From: Linnemannia hyalina
Lineage: Eukaryota; Mortierellomycota; Mortierellomycetes; Mortierellales; Mortierellaceae
Length of the DNA stretch: 64,000 nucleotides
Assembly: GCA_019671135.1 (NCBI GenBank)
Contig: JAHRHY010000002.1
Span: forward strand, 1,674,001-1,738,000
Direction of reading: 5' to 3'
Under the pieces are notes generated by a model. That model saw nothing but the letters and a program-made list of their open reading frames with translations. It did not search any database and was not told the origin of the DNA. Made by a program: the position numbers and the translations under genes. The first letter of the stretch is position 1. Every line of letters begins with the position of its first letter. Positions 42,901-53,800 of this stretch are shown one piece after another.

Positions 42901-43532
42901 GTGAAGATGATTCTGATAGCGAGGCGGAAAAGAAAGATGAGGAGGAAGGGTCGGAGGAGTCCGAAGAGTCTTCTGGGAGTAGCGAGGACTCTGAAAGCGA
43001 GGAGGTTTCTGAAAGCGAAGACTCTGAAAGCGACGATGGCGATGACGAGTCGGCGGAGGAGTACGGGGCATCCAAGGCCAGGAAGACACCTGTCAAGTCG
43101 GGGAGTACACTCACCAAACTAACCAGGGTGGCGCCTGTCAAGGAGATCAAACCCACGCCGGTCCTGGGGATGGAAAAGCGAGGTCCCGGTCGACCCCGAA
43201 AGTATCCTCTCCCTACATCGTCTGAGGCTCTGCCTGGGGCGACATCTGCGTCGCGTCCTTTGGCTGTTGCAACCAAGGCGAGGACAGTGGCCAATTCTAT
43301 CTCTTCCCCAGCAACAACATCACCATCTTCGACGGTGAAGACAAGAACCAGGACGACAACGACCAGTACCACGACGAGAGCAAGCACTGCAGCAGCAGTA
43401 GTATTTAAGCGGAAGTTGTCGTTGAGCAGTGATGGCGGTGATGGTGCGGCGGAGAAGGGAGTAGGAGACAGGCATGTGCCAATGCGGCAAACGCGAGCAA
43501 GGTATGAGGCGCACTACCTCAGCCAACCATAG
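39935..43532 (+). CDS. LSD1/KDM1-type FAD amine oxidase with SWIRM domain and two AT-hooks, 1129 aa, 3 exons
   Basis: Exons: 39935-41458, 41561-42131, 42238-43532 (sum 3390 nt). Order: disordered basic N-terminus with an AT-hook (GRGPGRPRG, 105-113); SWIRM domain (about 170-256, LEEFELFQYHIGRSDLESY to YEFLLRSGYINFG); FAD-binding Rossmann motif VVIGSGIAGIGAA (296-308) and GGRMHS; amine oxidase domain with the catalytic Lys in GLLNKLVLVF (about residue 639) and the C-terminal FAD site LYFAGEATSRQYPATAHGAY; a long acidic Ser/Glu/Asp region; and a second AT-hook (GPGRPRK, 1014-1020). It is a nuclear histone H3 Lys4/Lys9 demethylase by homology. Fungal LSD1 proteins often end in an HMG box; here AT-hooks stand in. 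No CoREST-binding tower insertion is evident. Confidence 0.9.
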
Positions 43533-43872
43533 CGTATGGAACTAGCTTTAACGACTGAATGTTCCTGAATAACAAGACAGGAGCAAGAAAGGCTGTGTGT
43601 GTGTGTGTGTGCCAAGTTGGATGTGTGTGATAACTGATTGCAAATTCGTGGCAAAAGAATGAAGTGTGAGGTGTGGCTTGTGAAAAACGTTGGGGTTGGG
43701 AGAGCAAGAGAGGGAGAGAGGATTCTGGCAACGACGGGGACCGAGGAGGGGAATTGAGAGAGAATCGGCAGCGATAAAGACGACACTTGGTCCGAGCTTC
43801 TCTTTTCTTTTTTTTTTTTTCTTTTCTTTAACCCTACCCTCTCCTCCCTTCACCCTTCCTCCCCTTCTCGCT
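43533..43872. other. Short spacer with a (TG)n tract
   Basis: (TG)n at 43592-43611 and a T-rich leader (43808-43820) before the reductase start. Confidence 0.6.
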
Positions 43873-45870
43873 ATGGACAAGATCGCCCACTTTGTGCAGA
43901 GTGAGTCTCTTCTTCCTTCTCCTTCTCATTCGCACGTCAACACGGAGACTGATTCAGGAATAAAACGTCCTAATCACTATTCTCCATCTAAAAAACAAAA
44001 TAGAATCAAACTGCAACGCCACGACTGTCGCCATCTTTGGTGCCATCGGTGCCATCGTTGTCGCCGCGAAGGCCCTCAGCTTCCTCAAGGTCCTCGTCGA
44101 TGTTTTCCTCCGCTCCGGCATCAACGTAAGTGGGAGCACAATACGATCGACGCTTGACGAAACGCGTCTTTTCTTTTTTCTCTCTCTTGCTTTTTTTTGT
44201 TTTGTTTTTTGGTTGCAATAGCTCTGGTTCCATATGTTGAACTAACTCTGGTCTGTGTCGTCCATTGGTTTACTGCAATAGGTCAAGAAGTACGATGCTG
44301 GCAACGGCGGTTGGGCTGGTATGTGCTGTTGTTCGCATGGATATTAATCGAGTGCAGCAATTGGGAACGTTCAACGGCGTTTTATCTGCAAAGACTAAAG
44401 CGTTTTTTGTTTTGTTGTTTGACCTACTCTTTTGAATTTATAGTTATCACTGGTGCTTCGGATGGTATTGGCAAGGAGTTTGCCTTCCAGTTGGCTTCCA
44501 AGAAGTTGAACATTGTCCTCGTCTCGCGTACCGAGAGCAAGCTCAAGGCCCTCGCCGAGGAGTTGCGTAAGGACCACTACTGCAGGATACGTATTCCCTA
44601 TAACGATTAATTGAAGACAGGAAGCGGTAAACTAACAGTTTTGTATTCCTTGGTTCATATATAATAGAGCAAAAGTACAGCATTGAGACCAAGGTGCACG
44701 CTATGGACTTTACCAAGGGAGACGACAAGGACTACCAGGCCCTCCAGGCATTGGTTGCCCCCATCAACGTTACCATCCTTGGTATGTGTGTTCTCTGTCG
44801 CCTGTTGTGTCTTGAGAGTGGAAGCATTTCCGTTTCGGAGCGCGATTTGAGTGGCAGGGACTGGGATTATAAATTATTAATTTTCTCGCATTTTGCACGA
44901 CCCGGAGACGGCATCGTTCTCCCCGCCCAACAATCCTACCCCACACTTCTTTATCTTTCTTTTTCTCTTTTCCTCATGCTTGTTCACTAACAACAACCTT
45001 CTTCCTCTTCCTTCTCTATTACTACTACTACTACAACAACAACCTGCACTCCGTCATCCGCTGAACCTCCCACCTCAATTCGTCTTGGAACTCCTGACGG
45101 GATCAATTGGACACAACAACAGTCAACAACGTCGGAACCAACCATGAGATCCCCACCCCCTTCGAGCAGGAGACTGATAAGATTATCAAGGATATCGTCG
45201 AGATCAACATCAACGCTGCCATGAAGGTCACCAAGATCATTGTCCCCAACATGGTTGCTCGGTACGTTCTTCTCTCTTTGTTTGTGTCCTTGGACCCCAT
45301 TCGACAATCGTCTTTGTGGCAAATATACGACAATTGCCGTGAAAAAGTGACAGAAAGGAGGTCAATGGACAAACCAACTAATGCCCCTCCTCTATGTCCT
45401 TTTTCTTGTACCGACATTACAGTAAGAAGGGTCTGATTATCAACTTGGGCTCGTTTGCTGGATTGGTCCCCACCCCTTACCTCTCTGTCTACTCTGGCTC
45501 CAAGGCTTTCCTCTCAAGCTGGTCTCAGGCCATCGGCGCCGAGTTGGCCCCCAAGGGCATCACCGTCCAGAACGTCAACACCTACTTTGTTGTCTCGGCC
45601 ATGTCTAAGATCCGCCGCGCGACCATGTTGATCCCCATGCCCAAGCCCTATGTCCGCTCGGTCCTCGGCCAGATCGGCATCTCCGGCGGTGCTTCGACCC
45701 CTTTCACCTCGACCCCCTTCTACAGCCAGGCCATTCTCAACTGGTTGATCGATAATACCTTTGGACGCGCCTTCTGGGTCAAGCAGAACTATAACATTCA
45801 GGTCGACATCCGTAAGCGTGCCCTCCGCAAGCGTGAGCGTGAGGCTGCCGCTGCCGCCAAGAGCCAGTAA
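43873..45870 (+). CDS. IFA38: Very-long-chain 3-oxoacyl-CoA reductase (KAR / IFA38 / HSD17B12 type), 336 aa, 7 exons
   Basis: Exons: 43873-43900, 44004-44125, 44282-44318, 44444-44566, 44668-44781, 45123-45261, 45423-45870 (sum 1011 nt). An N-terminal membrane segment ([20 protein letters not shown]) is followed by an SDR fold: NADPH motif TGASDGIG (65-72), NNVG, Ser198 in NLGSFAG, and Tyr211 and Lys215 in VYSGSK. The C-terminus is basic ([10 protein letters not shown]), as in ER-resident members. It catalyses the second step of the ER fatty-acid elongation cycle, reducing 3-ketoacyl-CoA. Intron 5 (341 nt) is two to four times longer than the others and CT-rich. Confidence 0.92.
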
Positions 45871-47150
45871 ACAATAGCGGAGTGACTTGAATGAGTTGAT
45901 TGGTTGGGTTCAATCGATCCATCCTTCATTTCCCCTTGTTTCTCTCTATCTCCATTCCTTCTCTTCACTCTATCACTTACATCTTCCCCTTTCCCTTCTA
46001 ACATATCGTTCTCTCGTTTCCCACCACAAAAAAATATATTGTGCAATCTTTAAAAAACAGAATCGTTATTAATGGACCCATGGCGAGTCCCATGGTGATA
46101 TCTCTACCATCAATTGTAATCACCCTTGTTCACGCGTTCCCATTATTATTTTCTTCTCGCGCGACGCCATCGTCCTCACCTTTCGATTTTCTATTCTTTG
46201 CTCCACCCTCTCTCTCGCTCATTCGCCTGTTCACACTCAACAACAACGAACTCGTCTTGTATCCATCTCTCTCACTTTTCTGACCAAACGAAGAGTTCAG
46301 AAAGCAAAAGGAAAAAAGCAGTCCTAAATGTGCTTGACATATCCAGGCAAAGACTCCTAGAAAAACGGAACCAAGAGAAACAAACTGAAGGAGAACTATC
46401 CTCCCTTCCCTCCTGCGCATTGTTTTCTATTCTGCTGCTCATACATGACGACTCCTCAAGAAATAATCGCCAGATGTTGAAAGAGATATGAAAATATAAT
46501 TTGGATCCGCAACCTCCTCTATTTTCTCCATTCCTCTTCCCTTTATAAATGTGCAGTTCTAATTTTCAACCAAGGGAAGAAGGTATACAACTTTCTCTGC
46601 AAAGATAAGGATTGATGCCATAAAAGACGAGGATCCTTCTCCTTCTCCTCCTCCTCCTCCTCCTCCTCCACGAAGTCCTCGTTTGGATTATTATTTTTGC
46701 AATGCAATAACGGAACAATGCACGTTGACTATCGACAGTTTGAAAGGAAAGAGGAGAGGAGCAAAAGAGTCTCATTCATAACGGCACATCCTCCTCTTCG
46801 TGGTCTCTTGTTTGAACTGTTGTAAAAGAATGAAAAATACGCGTGTGAATAGAAAAAAAGGACGGGCGCATCGAGTGCATCTAGAAAAACAAGGAGGATG
46901 TATAACCTCGAAAGGGCAACCGGGGCAGCTGACAAGAGAGGCACCGTTCCTGAAGTGATGATGTATGAGAATCTTGCTAACTCCTAATCGTGAGTTGCTA
47001 CAGCTCTTTGCTCTTTATCGTGAAGTAACCCCTTCTCTATCCCCATCATGAGGCAATCTCGTGCAAACAACAAACAGCAACACAGCACTCGGTTGGGATA
47101 TATTTTTTAGTATTAAACTGTTTTTACACCAAACTAATCATTCCAGTTGA
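45871..47150. other. Spacer at the border of core and CRN block
   Basis: A (TCC)n microsatellite at 46642-46671. Otherwise no gene is supported on either strand. Confidence 0.5.
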
Positions 47151-48660
47151 AACTACGAGGGCTATTGGTATGCTGAATGTGTTGCCTAAGAATTAGTGAA
47201 AGTTCGTCGGTAGATCAAGAGACAGTTGTCGGGAAACGACCTGTTGAGCTGCTGAAATGCGTCATCTGTTATATCCGCGGTGGTGATAAGGACAGTGATG
47301 GCGCGCGCTCGTTTGATCCCCTTCTGCTCCAAGACCGATCCATGTGCTGTCTTTCGATCGTCCTTGTGCTTTGTCATGCTCGCTCTGGATGGTCGCGACT
47401 GAGAGTAGACTCCTCAGCTTCTTTGCTGTAGCGCACAAAAGATGTTGTCGTCGTTGCCATCTGCCTTCTCACGGCAAGCGCACACATCTCCAAACTGCAC
47501 ACCAGCTGCATTCTTGATCTCAACGCTAGACCTCGAGTCCTGTTCTTATTCGTCGAACGTCAGTCCTCCCGGCTCTGGGAATCGATGCGCTGCCATGATA
47601 TCTAATAGTTTATTGGGCTTGACAATTCGGCCCAAAGTCTCTGCTCGACTAATAGCTCCTTGGTAGATATCCCCGAGAGTCGCTGCTTCGCGGCCATCGC
47701 CGATAAGAGGGTTTGCGCGGAGCGCCTCGTACTGGGCGACCATGACTTGGAAGGATCTTTTCATTCACGATCCTCCACCAATCGTACAAGAACACAAATC
47801 CTAAGCGACTCCAGATTTCATCGATGGTTACATTGTAGAGGGGGAGGAAGAAGAAGAGGATTCGGACCAACACCTTTCCGTGGGCTTCATCGCTCTCTTC
47901 CAGAACCGTATGTGTATCGCGTTCTAGGACATCCAAGGTGAGTTCCGGGAATTGATTGGATAGGGCCAGCGTACATGGAGACGGTTGCTGAAACTGTAGA
48001 GACGAACAAGCGCGCGAACAAGTTCCTGATGTGTGATAGAGCAATATTTATCGAGGTTGTTTGCGACTTTCCTGAAAATTCGATCCGTGTTCATGTCGAT
48101 GTCAAGCAGCGTATTAGGAGAAGTGGTGCATTTCTCCAGTGGATATCCGAAAAACTCTTCCAGTAAAAGCTCTAGTACTCGTGAAAGACCGCCGGTGGAC
48201 GATAGTAAGTAAAAAAACGCCATCTTTGGCATCCGCTCGTGGTGATGGACATTAGCGAGCGAGGTGAAATGGCTCATGGTGTCGTAGCATACTCCCAGGG
48301 ATAATGTTGGATAGCTGACACAATTGAAGGAGTAAGAGGTCGGTTCTGCTGCCCTAGTCACTTCCTGCCGAGCTGTCCCAGAGAGAAATGTCTGCATCAT
48401 ACTGGGTATGATCGCTCCGCTCATGAAAGATCCTAGACTGCGCATCATATCCTGGAACAGGGAGAGACCTTCCTTTGTGTGACGCTCTGTTTTGCCCCCC
48501 CAGGTGAATTGTAGTCTCAGGTAGCCGCACAGGGGGGTGGCCTTCCCAGCGATAGTCGAAGGTCTTCTGGAATTCGTCAACGTGAAGGAAAAGGAAGAGT
48601 AGCTGTTCCACCGGAAGCCTTAGATCTTGACGGATGGCGATAAAAAATAAGATCATATAC
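47150..48660 (-). pseudogene. Headless Crinkler (CRN) pseudogene
   Basis: On the minus strand, pieces of a CRN protein follow each other in changing frames: LFLHVDEFQ (near 48590), LSLFQDMMRSLGSFMSGAI and FLSGTARQEVTRAAEPTSYS (about 48480-48340), STGGLSRVLELLLEEFFGYP (about 48200), FQVMVAQYEALRANPL (about 47740), and the nuclease end GIKRARAITVLITTADITD with FPDNCLLIYRRTF (about 47320-47200). Frame changes occur near 48580 and 47950-47760, with stops such as the TAA after GGLTFDE. No header or P-loop start is found upstream, so the 5' third is lost. It is not closely similar to the intact gene next door, so it is a different CRN subtype. Confidence 0.7.
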
Positions 48661-48923
48661 TAGAGTATTCTTATTTAAGGTCAGAGATGATTGTGGAGAA
48701 TGGGAAGAGAAAGGAGAATAGAGACGTTGCTCGCGACATTTATTTTTTCGCCAACTCGTTTGCACAGAAAAGAATATGGAGGAATGGGGAATGTGGTACA
48801 TCTGTGAAATCGGAAATATCATAGAGCAAGCTGCAGGACAAGAGCAACCTAGTCAGAGTTCATGCGGGAGGAGTCTTCGTCTTCATCCTCGCACCGATCA
48901 TGCTTTGTCGTAGGTTCCTCCAT

Positions 48924-51900
48924 TTAATCGTCGCCGCCTTGGCCCCCGTCAGTCCGGTCCAACTCTCGCTTGATTCCCTTAAGCTTATCCAGTGCCTGCA
49001 TATGGTTTTGGGGGAAGAGGTCGTGTATGTTGTTCTTGTCAATCCTCAGCGAAATGCACTGGGGTGTGTCTCCTTGGGCGGACCAGATTCGCTCGCTTCG
49101 TCTGACCTCCGGAAATGTGCCCTCGACGCCTGCAAGCTCGGCCGGATAAGCAATAACAACGCCAAGGAACCGCTTAGGAAAACCGGTACAATACCTCTGA
49201 AGCATCGCCTCCTGAAGATGACCTTGGGCCGCGTCAGCCTTGACCGTAGAGAACGCAATCAGGGTTTCTGGCATTGTCATCTTGTGTCGCATCTTCAATT
49301 GAACGAAAACGGGACAGTAGCCATACTTGTCGAGATGAAGAACAAATGCAACATCGGGTCCTGAAGGCGTCTCGGCTGGGTGGTAAAACGGCGGAACTCG
49401 CTTCCCGTCCTTGCGTGAACCGTGGTGGACATGGGCATCCAGAAACTCATCCAGAGACAAAGCTTTAAAATCGATCCCAAGGGCGAGGTGGTCGACGTAT
49501 CCAGCAATTTCAGCCTTGCAATCCAGAATGGGATCGTACGATTTCGCCTCCTTTGGAACCAGACCTGTGTTGGACAGAATTTTGTCGTGGAAAACGTGTA
49601 CCAGGCTAGGCAACACTGCCATTTCCCATTGGTGTCCATGCACTGATGCATTTGGTCCTGAACCGAACAACGAACAGATCGCACTGTGAAATTCCGGGTC
49701 ATATCGACGGAAATAGTTCACGGCAGCGCGCAGTGCTAAGGGTTCATCGAGGACCGTCACCGTATGTTCGCCGAAATTAAAGATCCGCCCGACAGAAGCT
49801 TCCACCAGCGGCGCCTCCTCCGTATTGAGAAACAAAGGACTCCCGTACAGATAGTGCAGCAACACAAAAGCCATGAGGGAGGTTCGTATGTTTTGGTATT
49901 TTGCGTAACACGACACGAAAGTGTGAACTCTGCGAACCATTCGCGATATGTCGAAGGCGATGTTTCCTTTGCCGTAATACTGGGACCCCGTCGATGACAA
50001 CGTATCCTCCGTTTTCATGATCGCCAGTCTCCAATCGATCTCGCCATTGCTGACCAAACGCTCTAATTATATATTGAATGATTCATTAAGTATTCACTAA
50101 TCAGCCTGCGCGACTCTTTCACCATCTTCCGCTTCTTCTTTTCCTCTCTTTCTAACTTGGGACAACAGTGAACATTCAACCATGCTTACCGATAGCGGAT
50201 ACAATGGGCCTAAAACGTCCACGCAAGCGTACAAAGAGCTCTGGCATTGATTCTTCCGGCACATGAGTGTCGAAGATGATTCTGGCTTCGTCATTGTGTA
50301 GCGAACGACGCACAAGATCTCGGTAGTGTTGGACTTGTTCGGGCGATTCCCAGCCTTGGAAATCGGTGAATGGCCCAAGCCGCTTTCGGTAACCTTTGGG
50401 GACAGGAGCCGAGTCTTCGAACCACTCCATATCGAAAATACTGAGACCAGTCCCACAGGGTACTACGCAAAAATGGTTCTCGTCGGCAGAGATCCGGTTG
50501 AGTCCGTGAACCAAGGGGGAGAGGATCAGTCGCTTATAGACGTTAGGAAGGTCAGCTCCGGCTCGTCGCTCAGGTTCCGAAGGTGTTCGTTGAGAAGGGA
50601 AGATTCCAAATTCCTCTTCGCTGAGATTTTGGGCCTCGTCGATCACCAAAAGGATCTTGTAGCCAAAGCGCTCGGTGGGCGTGTTGAAGGTGAGGTTCAG
50701 AAGGCGTTGGCGAAGACTGGAAAATCGTTCTTGAGCGAAGGCGCTCATGGTCGTGATGCCTACGGCGTGACGGTGGATTTCTTTCGCAAACAATGTGAAC
50801 AGCAAGGTAAACAGGTCCTCGACACCCATCGTGCGGAAAGCAACTTGTAGCAGCATCCAGTGTTTGCACGTAAATGTCGTTTCTTCGCTCTCTGCAATGT
50901 CGAGACAGAGGTTCAAAATTTTGACACGTGTAAGAACAAGAGCCAGCGCAAGGATGTGAACGTGGATGTTGCTTTCTGAATCACGACGTTGATATCGCTT
51001 TTCTTGTCGGACCAAATCAAGAAAGCTGAGGAGATCACGGGAGCCCCAATCAGTGTTGCTTCTGTTGAAATAGAAACCCCAGTTCTTGGTGAGCATCTCG
51101 ATCGTCGTCCTCGTTTTCCCACATCCAGAGACACCGAAGAGTGGTAACAGGGGAATCGCTCGCTCACGAATCTTTTCGAGCGCTCTATCGGCAGTACTGG
51201 GAGGGCGCTGTGTCTCGACTGATTCTGGTAGGTTTAGAAACAAGAGACTGGGCAGGTTCGTTTCTCCGCCTGCACGGGGACGAACAAAGGGTAGACCGCC
51301 CAGTGTTCCTTCTGTTGTCGGAATGTTCGCACCACCTTTAACGAACTGGACGAGGCCTGTGTAATTGGCCGAATCAGGTGCGAAGAGGGTGTCCTCGATC
51401 TGTACTACAAGTTGTTGCCATTCCTCTCCTATTTAAATGCAATCAGTATTGCTCCACTCTTCGAGCCATCGGCAGGTGATCATACAATTCAATGACGAAA
51501 CGAATGACGTACCTGACAGCGGTGGACCAGGATGAGATTCGGGTGCTTGGACTATAAGATAAGATAAATACAATGAACAAATTTTTGCCTAAAAGTTGTC
51601 AATGAAAGAGAGCAAAACGCGTGTGCATTACCTCGAGGAGGGCGCCGGACAAAGATGTACGTGTTATCATCGGGACTCTCGGGAAACAGTTCGTTGAGGC
51701 GTTTCCTCGGATTGTCTAACTCAGTCTTGTTGTCGTCGTCAAGAGCATCAGATGTGATGGTAGAGTGCAGATTGCCGGCGGGGATGACAACATGCCAGAG
51801 GGTAAGATCCTTAGCATCAACTCCGATGAACGTGTGAGGATTCTCGGTCCAGATTTGCTGCTTGAGGTGACCGATTGTCTTGGACGACCAAATATCGATA

Positions 51901-51959
51901 GGGAACTCGGTAGCCTCTCCATCAACGCGACAAAATAGGGTCAGAAGGTAGTCGGTCAT
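48924..51959 (-). CDS. Crinkler (CRN) effector-family protein: ubiquitin-like header, P-loop NTPase, nuclease-like C-terminus; 914 aa, 4 exons
   Basis: Exons on the minus strand: 51959-51632, 51551-51513, 51428-50190, 50062-48924 (sum 2745 nt), all GT-AG. The header (1-109) has LTLFCRVDGEAT, LTLWHVVIP and DNTYIFVRRPP. A 13-residue exon holds the short linker (QAPESHPGPPLS). The NTPase has Walker A GVSGCGKT (221-228) and Walker B VIDEAQ (384-389). The C-terminal part (from about 670) has WEM (681-683), PD (771-772) and QLK (790-792) in the arrangement of a PD-(D/E)xK nuclease with Gln in the variable position. CRN proteins of oomycetes and fungi are effector-like proteins acting in nuclei; whether this one acts on a partner, host or rival is unknown. 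All frames are open, so it looks intact. Confidence 0.82.
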
Positions 51960-51962
51960 GCT

Positions 51963-51981
51963 GCTGCGTAGTATCAGTGAA
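51963..51981 (-). promoter_or_regulatory. Conserved leader just upstream of the CRN start
   Basis: TTCACTGATACTACGCAGC on the minus strand, 3-22 nt before the ATG, is repeated with one change before the CRN header remnant (52714-52732, + strand), showing that both descend from one gene including its leader. Confidence 0.6.
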
Positions 51982-52135
51982 AATGAGATGAAGAGGGCTG
52001 GAAGGTACGGATGTAGAGAAGTCGAGGAGGGAAAGAAATAAAGGAGAAAATGATGAAAGAAGGAGGGAAAGAAGGAAAGGATTAAAAGGGCGTTGGAACG
52101 GTAACGGCGAGGAAGGTGTGGAAATAGTGGAATGT

Positions 52136-52252
52136 AAAGTGTGGGAATGGTGGCAAAAGGGAGGGTGATGCGATTACTCACTTCGATGACGTAATTAATG
52201 CGCCCATTGTCCCACACTTGTCTCCTCCTTTCTGCCACCATTCCCACACTTT
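52136..52252. repeat. Inverted repeat between the divergent CRN sequences
   Basis: 52136-52164 and 52224-52252 are complementary over 29 bp with two mismatches (AAAGTGTGGGAATGGTGGCA core), separated by 59 bp. Weaker matching goes outward (GAAGGTGTGGAAA against TTTCCACCACCTTC). This is the symmetry expected if two CRN copies arose as an inverted duplication sharing a centre here. Confidence 0.65.
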
Positions 52253-52452
52253 CAACGCCTTTACCCCTTTCCACCACCTTCCGCCCTTTCTTTATCACCT
52301 TTACCATATCTCGTTTCCTTTCTCTTTCCCCGCCGCTTGTTTCTCACCATTCCCGTTCTTATTGCCAACCTTCATCGCCTTTGCCACCATTCCTACACCC
52401 TTTTAATCTCTTCTTTCACAATTAAGCTCACACCTTCTTTCATCCTTTTCGC

Positions 52453-52651
52453 GAAGCTCTGAACCCATCCAATTTTTCACTACTGGGGCTAAATCTTTCA
52501 CTTTCTTATGGGGTCACCCTAGGGTCACCCTTTCGCTGCCATTTTGCCCAAAAAAAAAAGGTGACCCTATAAGAAAGTGAAAGATTTAGTCCCAGCCCCC
52601 TCAATAGTGAAAAATTGAGCGGAGGAGGGGATGGGATGGGTTCAGAGCTTC
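52453..52651. mobile_element. Mutator-type foldback MITE, 199 bp, with 9-bp target duplication
   Basis: The ends GAAGCTCTGAACCCATCC (52453-52470) and its exact complement (52634-52651) extend into arms of about 65 bp (AATTTTTCACTA, AAATCTTTCACTTTCTTA, GGGTCACC) with a few gaps. Identical 9-bp repeats CCTTTTCGC flank it at 52444-52452 and 52652-52660. Long inverted repeats plus a 9-bp duplication fit the MULE superfamily. Non-autonomous, no coding. Confidence 0.85.
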
Positions 52652-52735
52652 CCTTTTCGCCTCTTTTTTCTTTCACCCATCGACTTCTCCATATCCTTTA
52701 CTTTCCAATCATCTTCACTGATACTTCGCAGCGCC

Positions 52736-52918
52736 AAGGCCGACAACCCTCTGACCCTTCTTTGTCCCGTGGATGGAGAGGCTACCTCCAACGCGCTCCC
52801 TGTCGAGATTCCTTCAAGCGACGCTGTTGATGGTCTCAAGAATCCTATCAAGACTAAGAAGACTAACGATTCCGTTGTGCCAGCCAACAAGCACAAACAA
52901 AAGGGACATCGGGAGTAA
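52736..52918 (+). pseudogene. CRN header remnant with lost start codon
   Basis: NPLTLLCPVDGEAT, NALPVEIPSSDAVDGLKNPI and KTKKTND are a CRN header. The codon aligned with the start of the intact gene is AAG (52736-52738), and after about 40 residues the homology ends in unrelated sequence and a TAA at 52916. The MITE lies 85 bp upstream. Nothing of the rest of a CRN gene follows. Confidence 0.75.
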
Positions 52919-53100
52919 GGGCTAACAGCCTTTTGCCAGCCTGTTAGATAATATATAGCATGGAGAAGCGGGTGGAGAATCAACTGTGCGATGAGCTTGT
53001 ATGGGATAACCATTCGGACATGAATGGAAAAGGGTGTGTTATGACGGTTGTATTGGAGAGCTAATCCATGGAGGGTCAGGGGAAGAGGTCATGAAAGCTG

Positions 53101-53800
53101 TTGAGAGGTCATGCCTTAATACTCGGATGTTTACCGCCACATCTAAGAAAAGTTGTTGGTAATGTTAGCTCAGCCGGATCTCGAGAAGTGTCCGATGACG
53201 ATGGTGACGACGATGACGACGGCGAGGATAATGGAATAGACGGATATGAGGTAAATGAAGACAAAGGACCCAGACTCAAGCCCAAAAGACCGCTTGAGAA
53301 ACGCTAGCTTAGGACGCAATTGCGCTGATCCCACTAGTATCAAGTATGTCGGCTTGGACTTTGAGACGGTTATTCATGCTGATTATGGACACGCGGTCCC
53401 ATATGCTTTCTCTGTTATGGTATATGACAAAGACAGATACAATGAAACAGAACCAGAAAAACGTTATACATTTTGGAATCAGAATTCAGATCTCAACAAC
53501 TCAAGGCATTCAGGCACAAGATTCCAGGAGAAATATATTAGACGTGGCATCCCAATAATTTGGGGTATTCTCATCTACGAGTATTCGCGGCGATATATGT
53601 ATGATACAGTGTATTCCAAAATGCCGATATATGCAACAGAGACAGACTCGTACACAGCTCTAAGTGAGGATGCACGAGGGGGTAAAAAGAAATACCCTGA
53701 TAAATATGGCGATGGATTGGGTCGGATCGAACTAGAATTTATTTGCAAGAGGCGAAAAGATGACATTAAATGGGGCAAGTCTACGGGTGCATGGATGTGA
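53101..53800 (+). pseudogene. Collapsed family-B DNA polymerase relic
   Basis: The open frame 53255-53800 has KYVGLDFETVIHADYGHAVP, like an ExoI motif (DFET) of protein-primed or mobile-element B-family polymerases. About 85 residues later comes ILIYEYSRRYMYD with YATETDSY, like polymerase motif C (DTDS type), with Glu before Thr. These motifs are normally several hundred residues apart, so the body is deleted. The upstream acidic piece (DDDGDDDDDGEDN, 53196-53235) is in another frame. The source could be an invertron/linear-plasmid or Polinton-type element; not decided. Confidence 0.5.
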
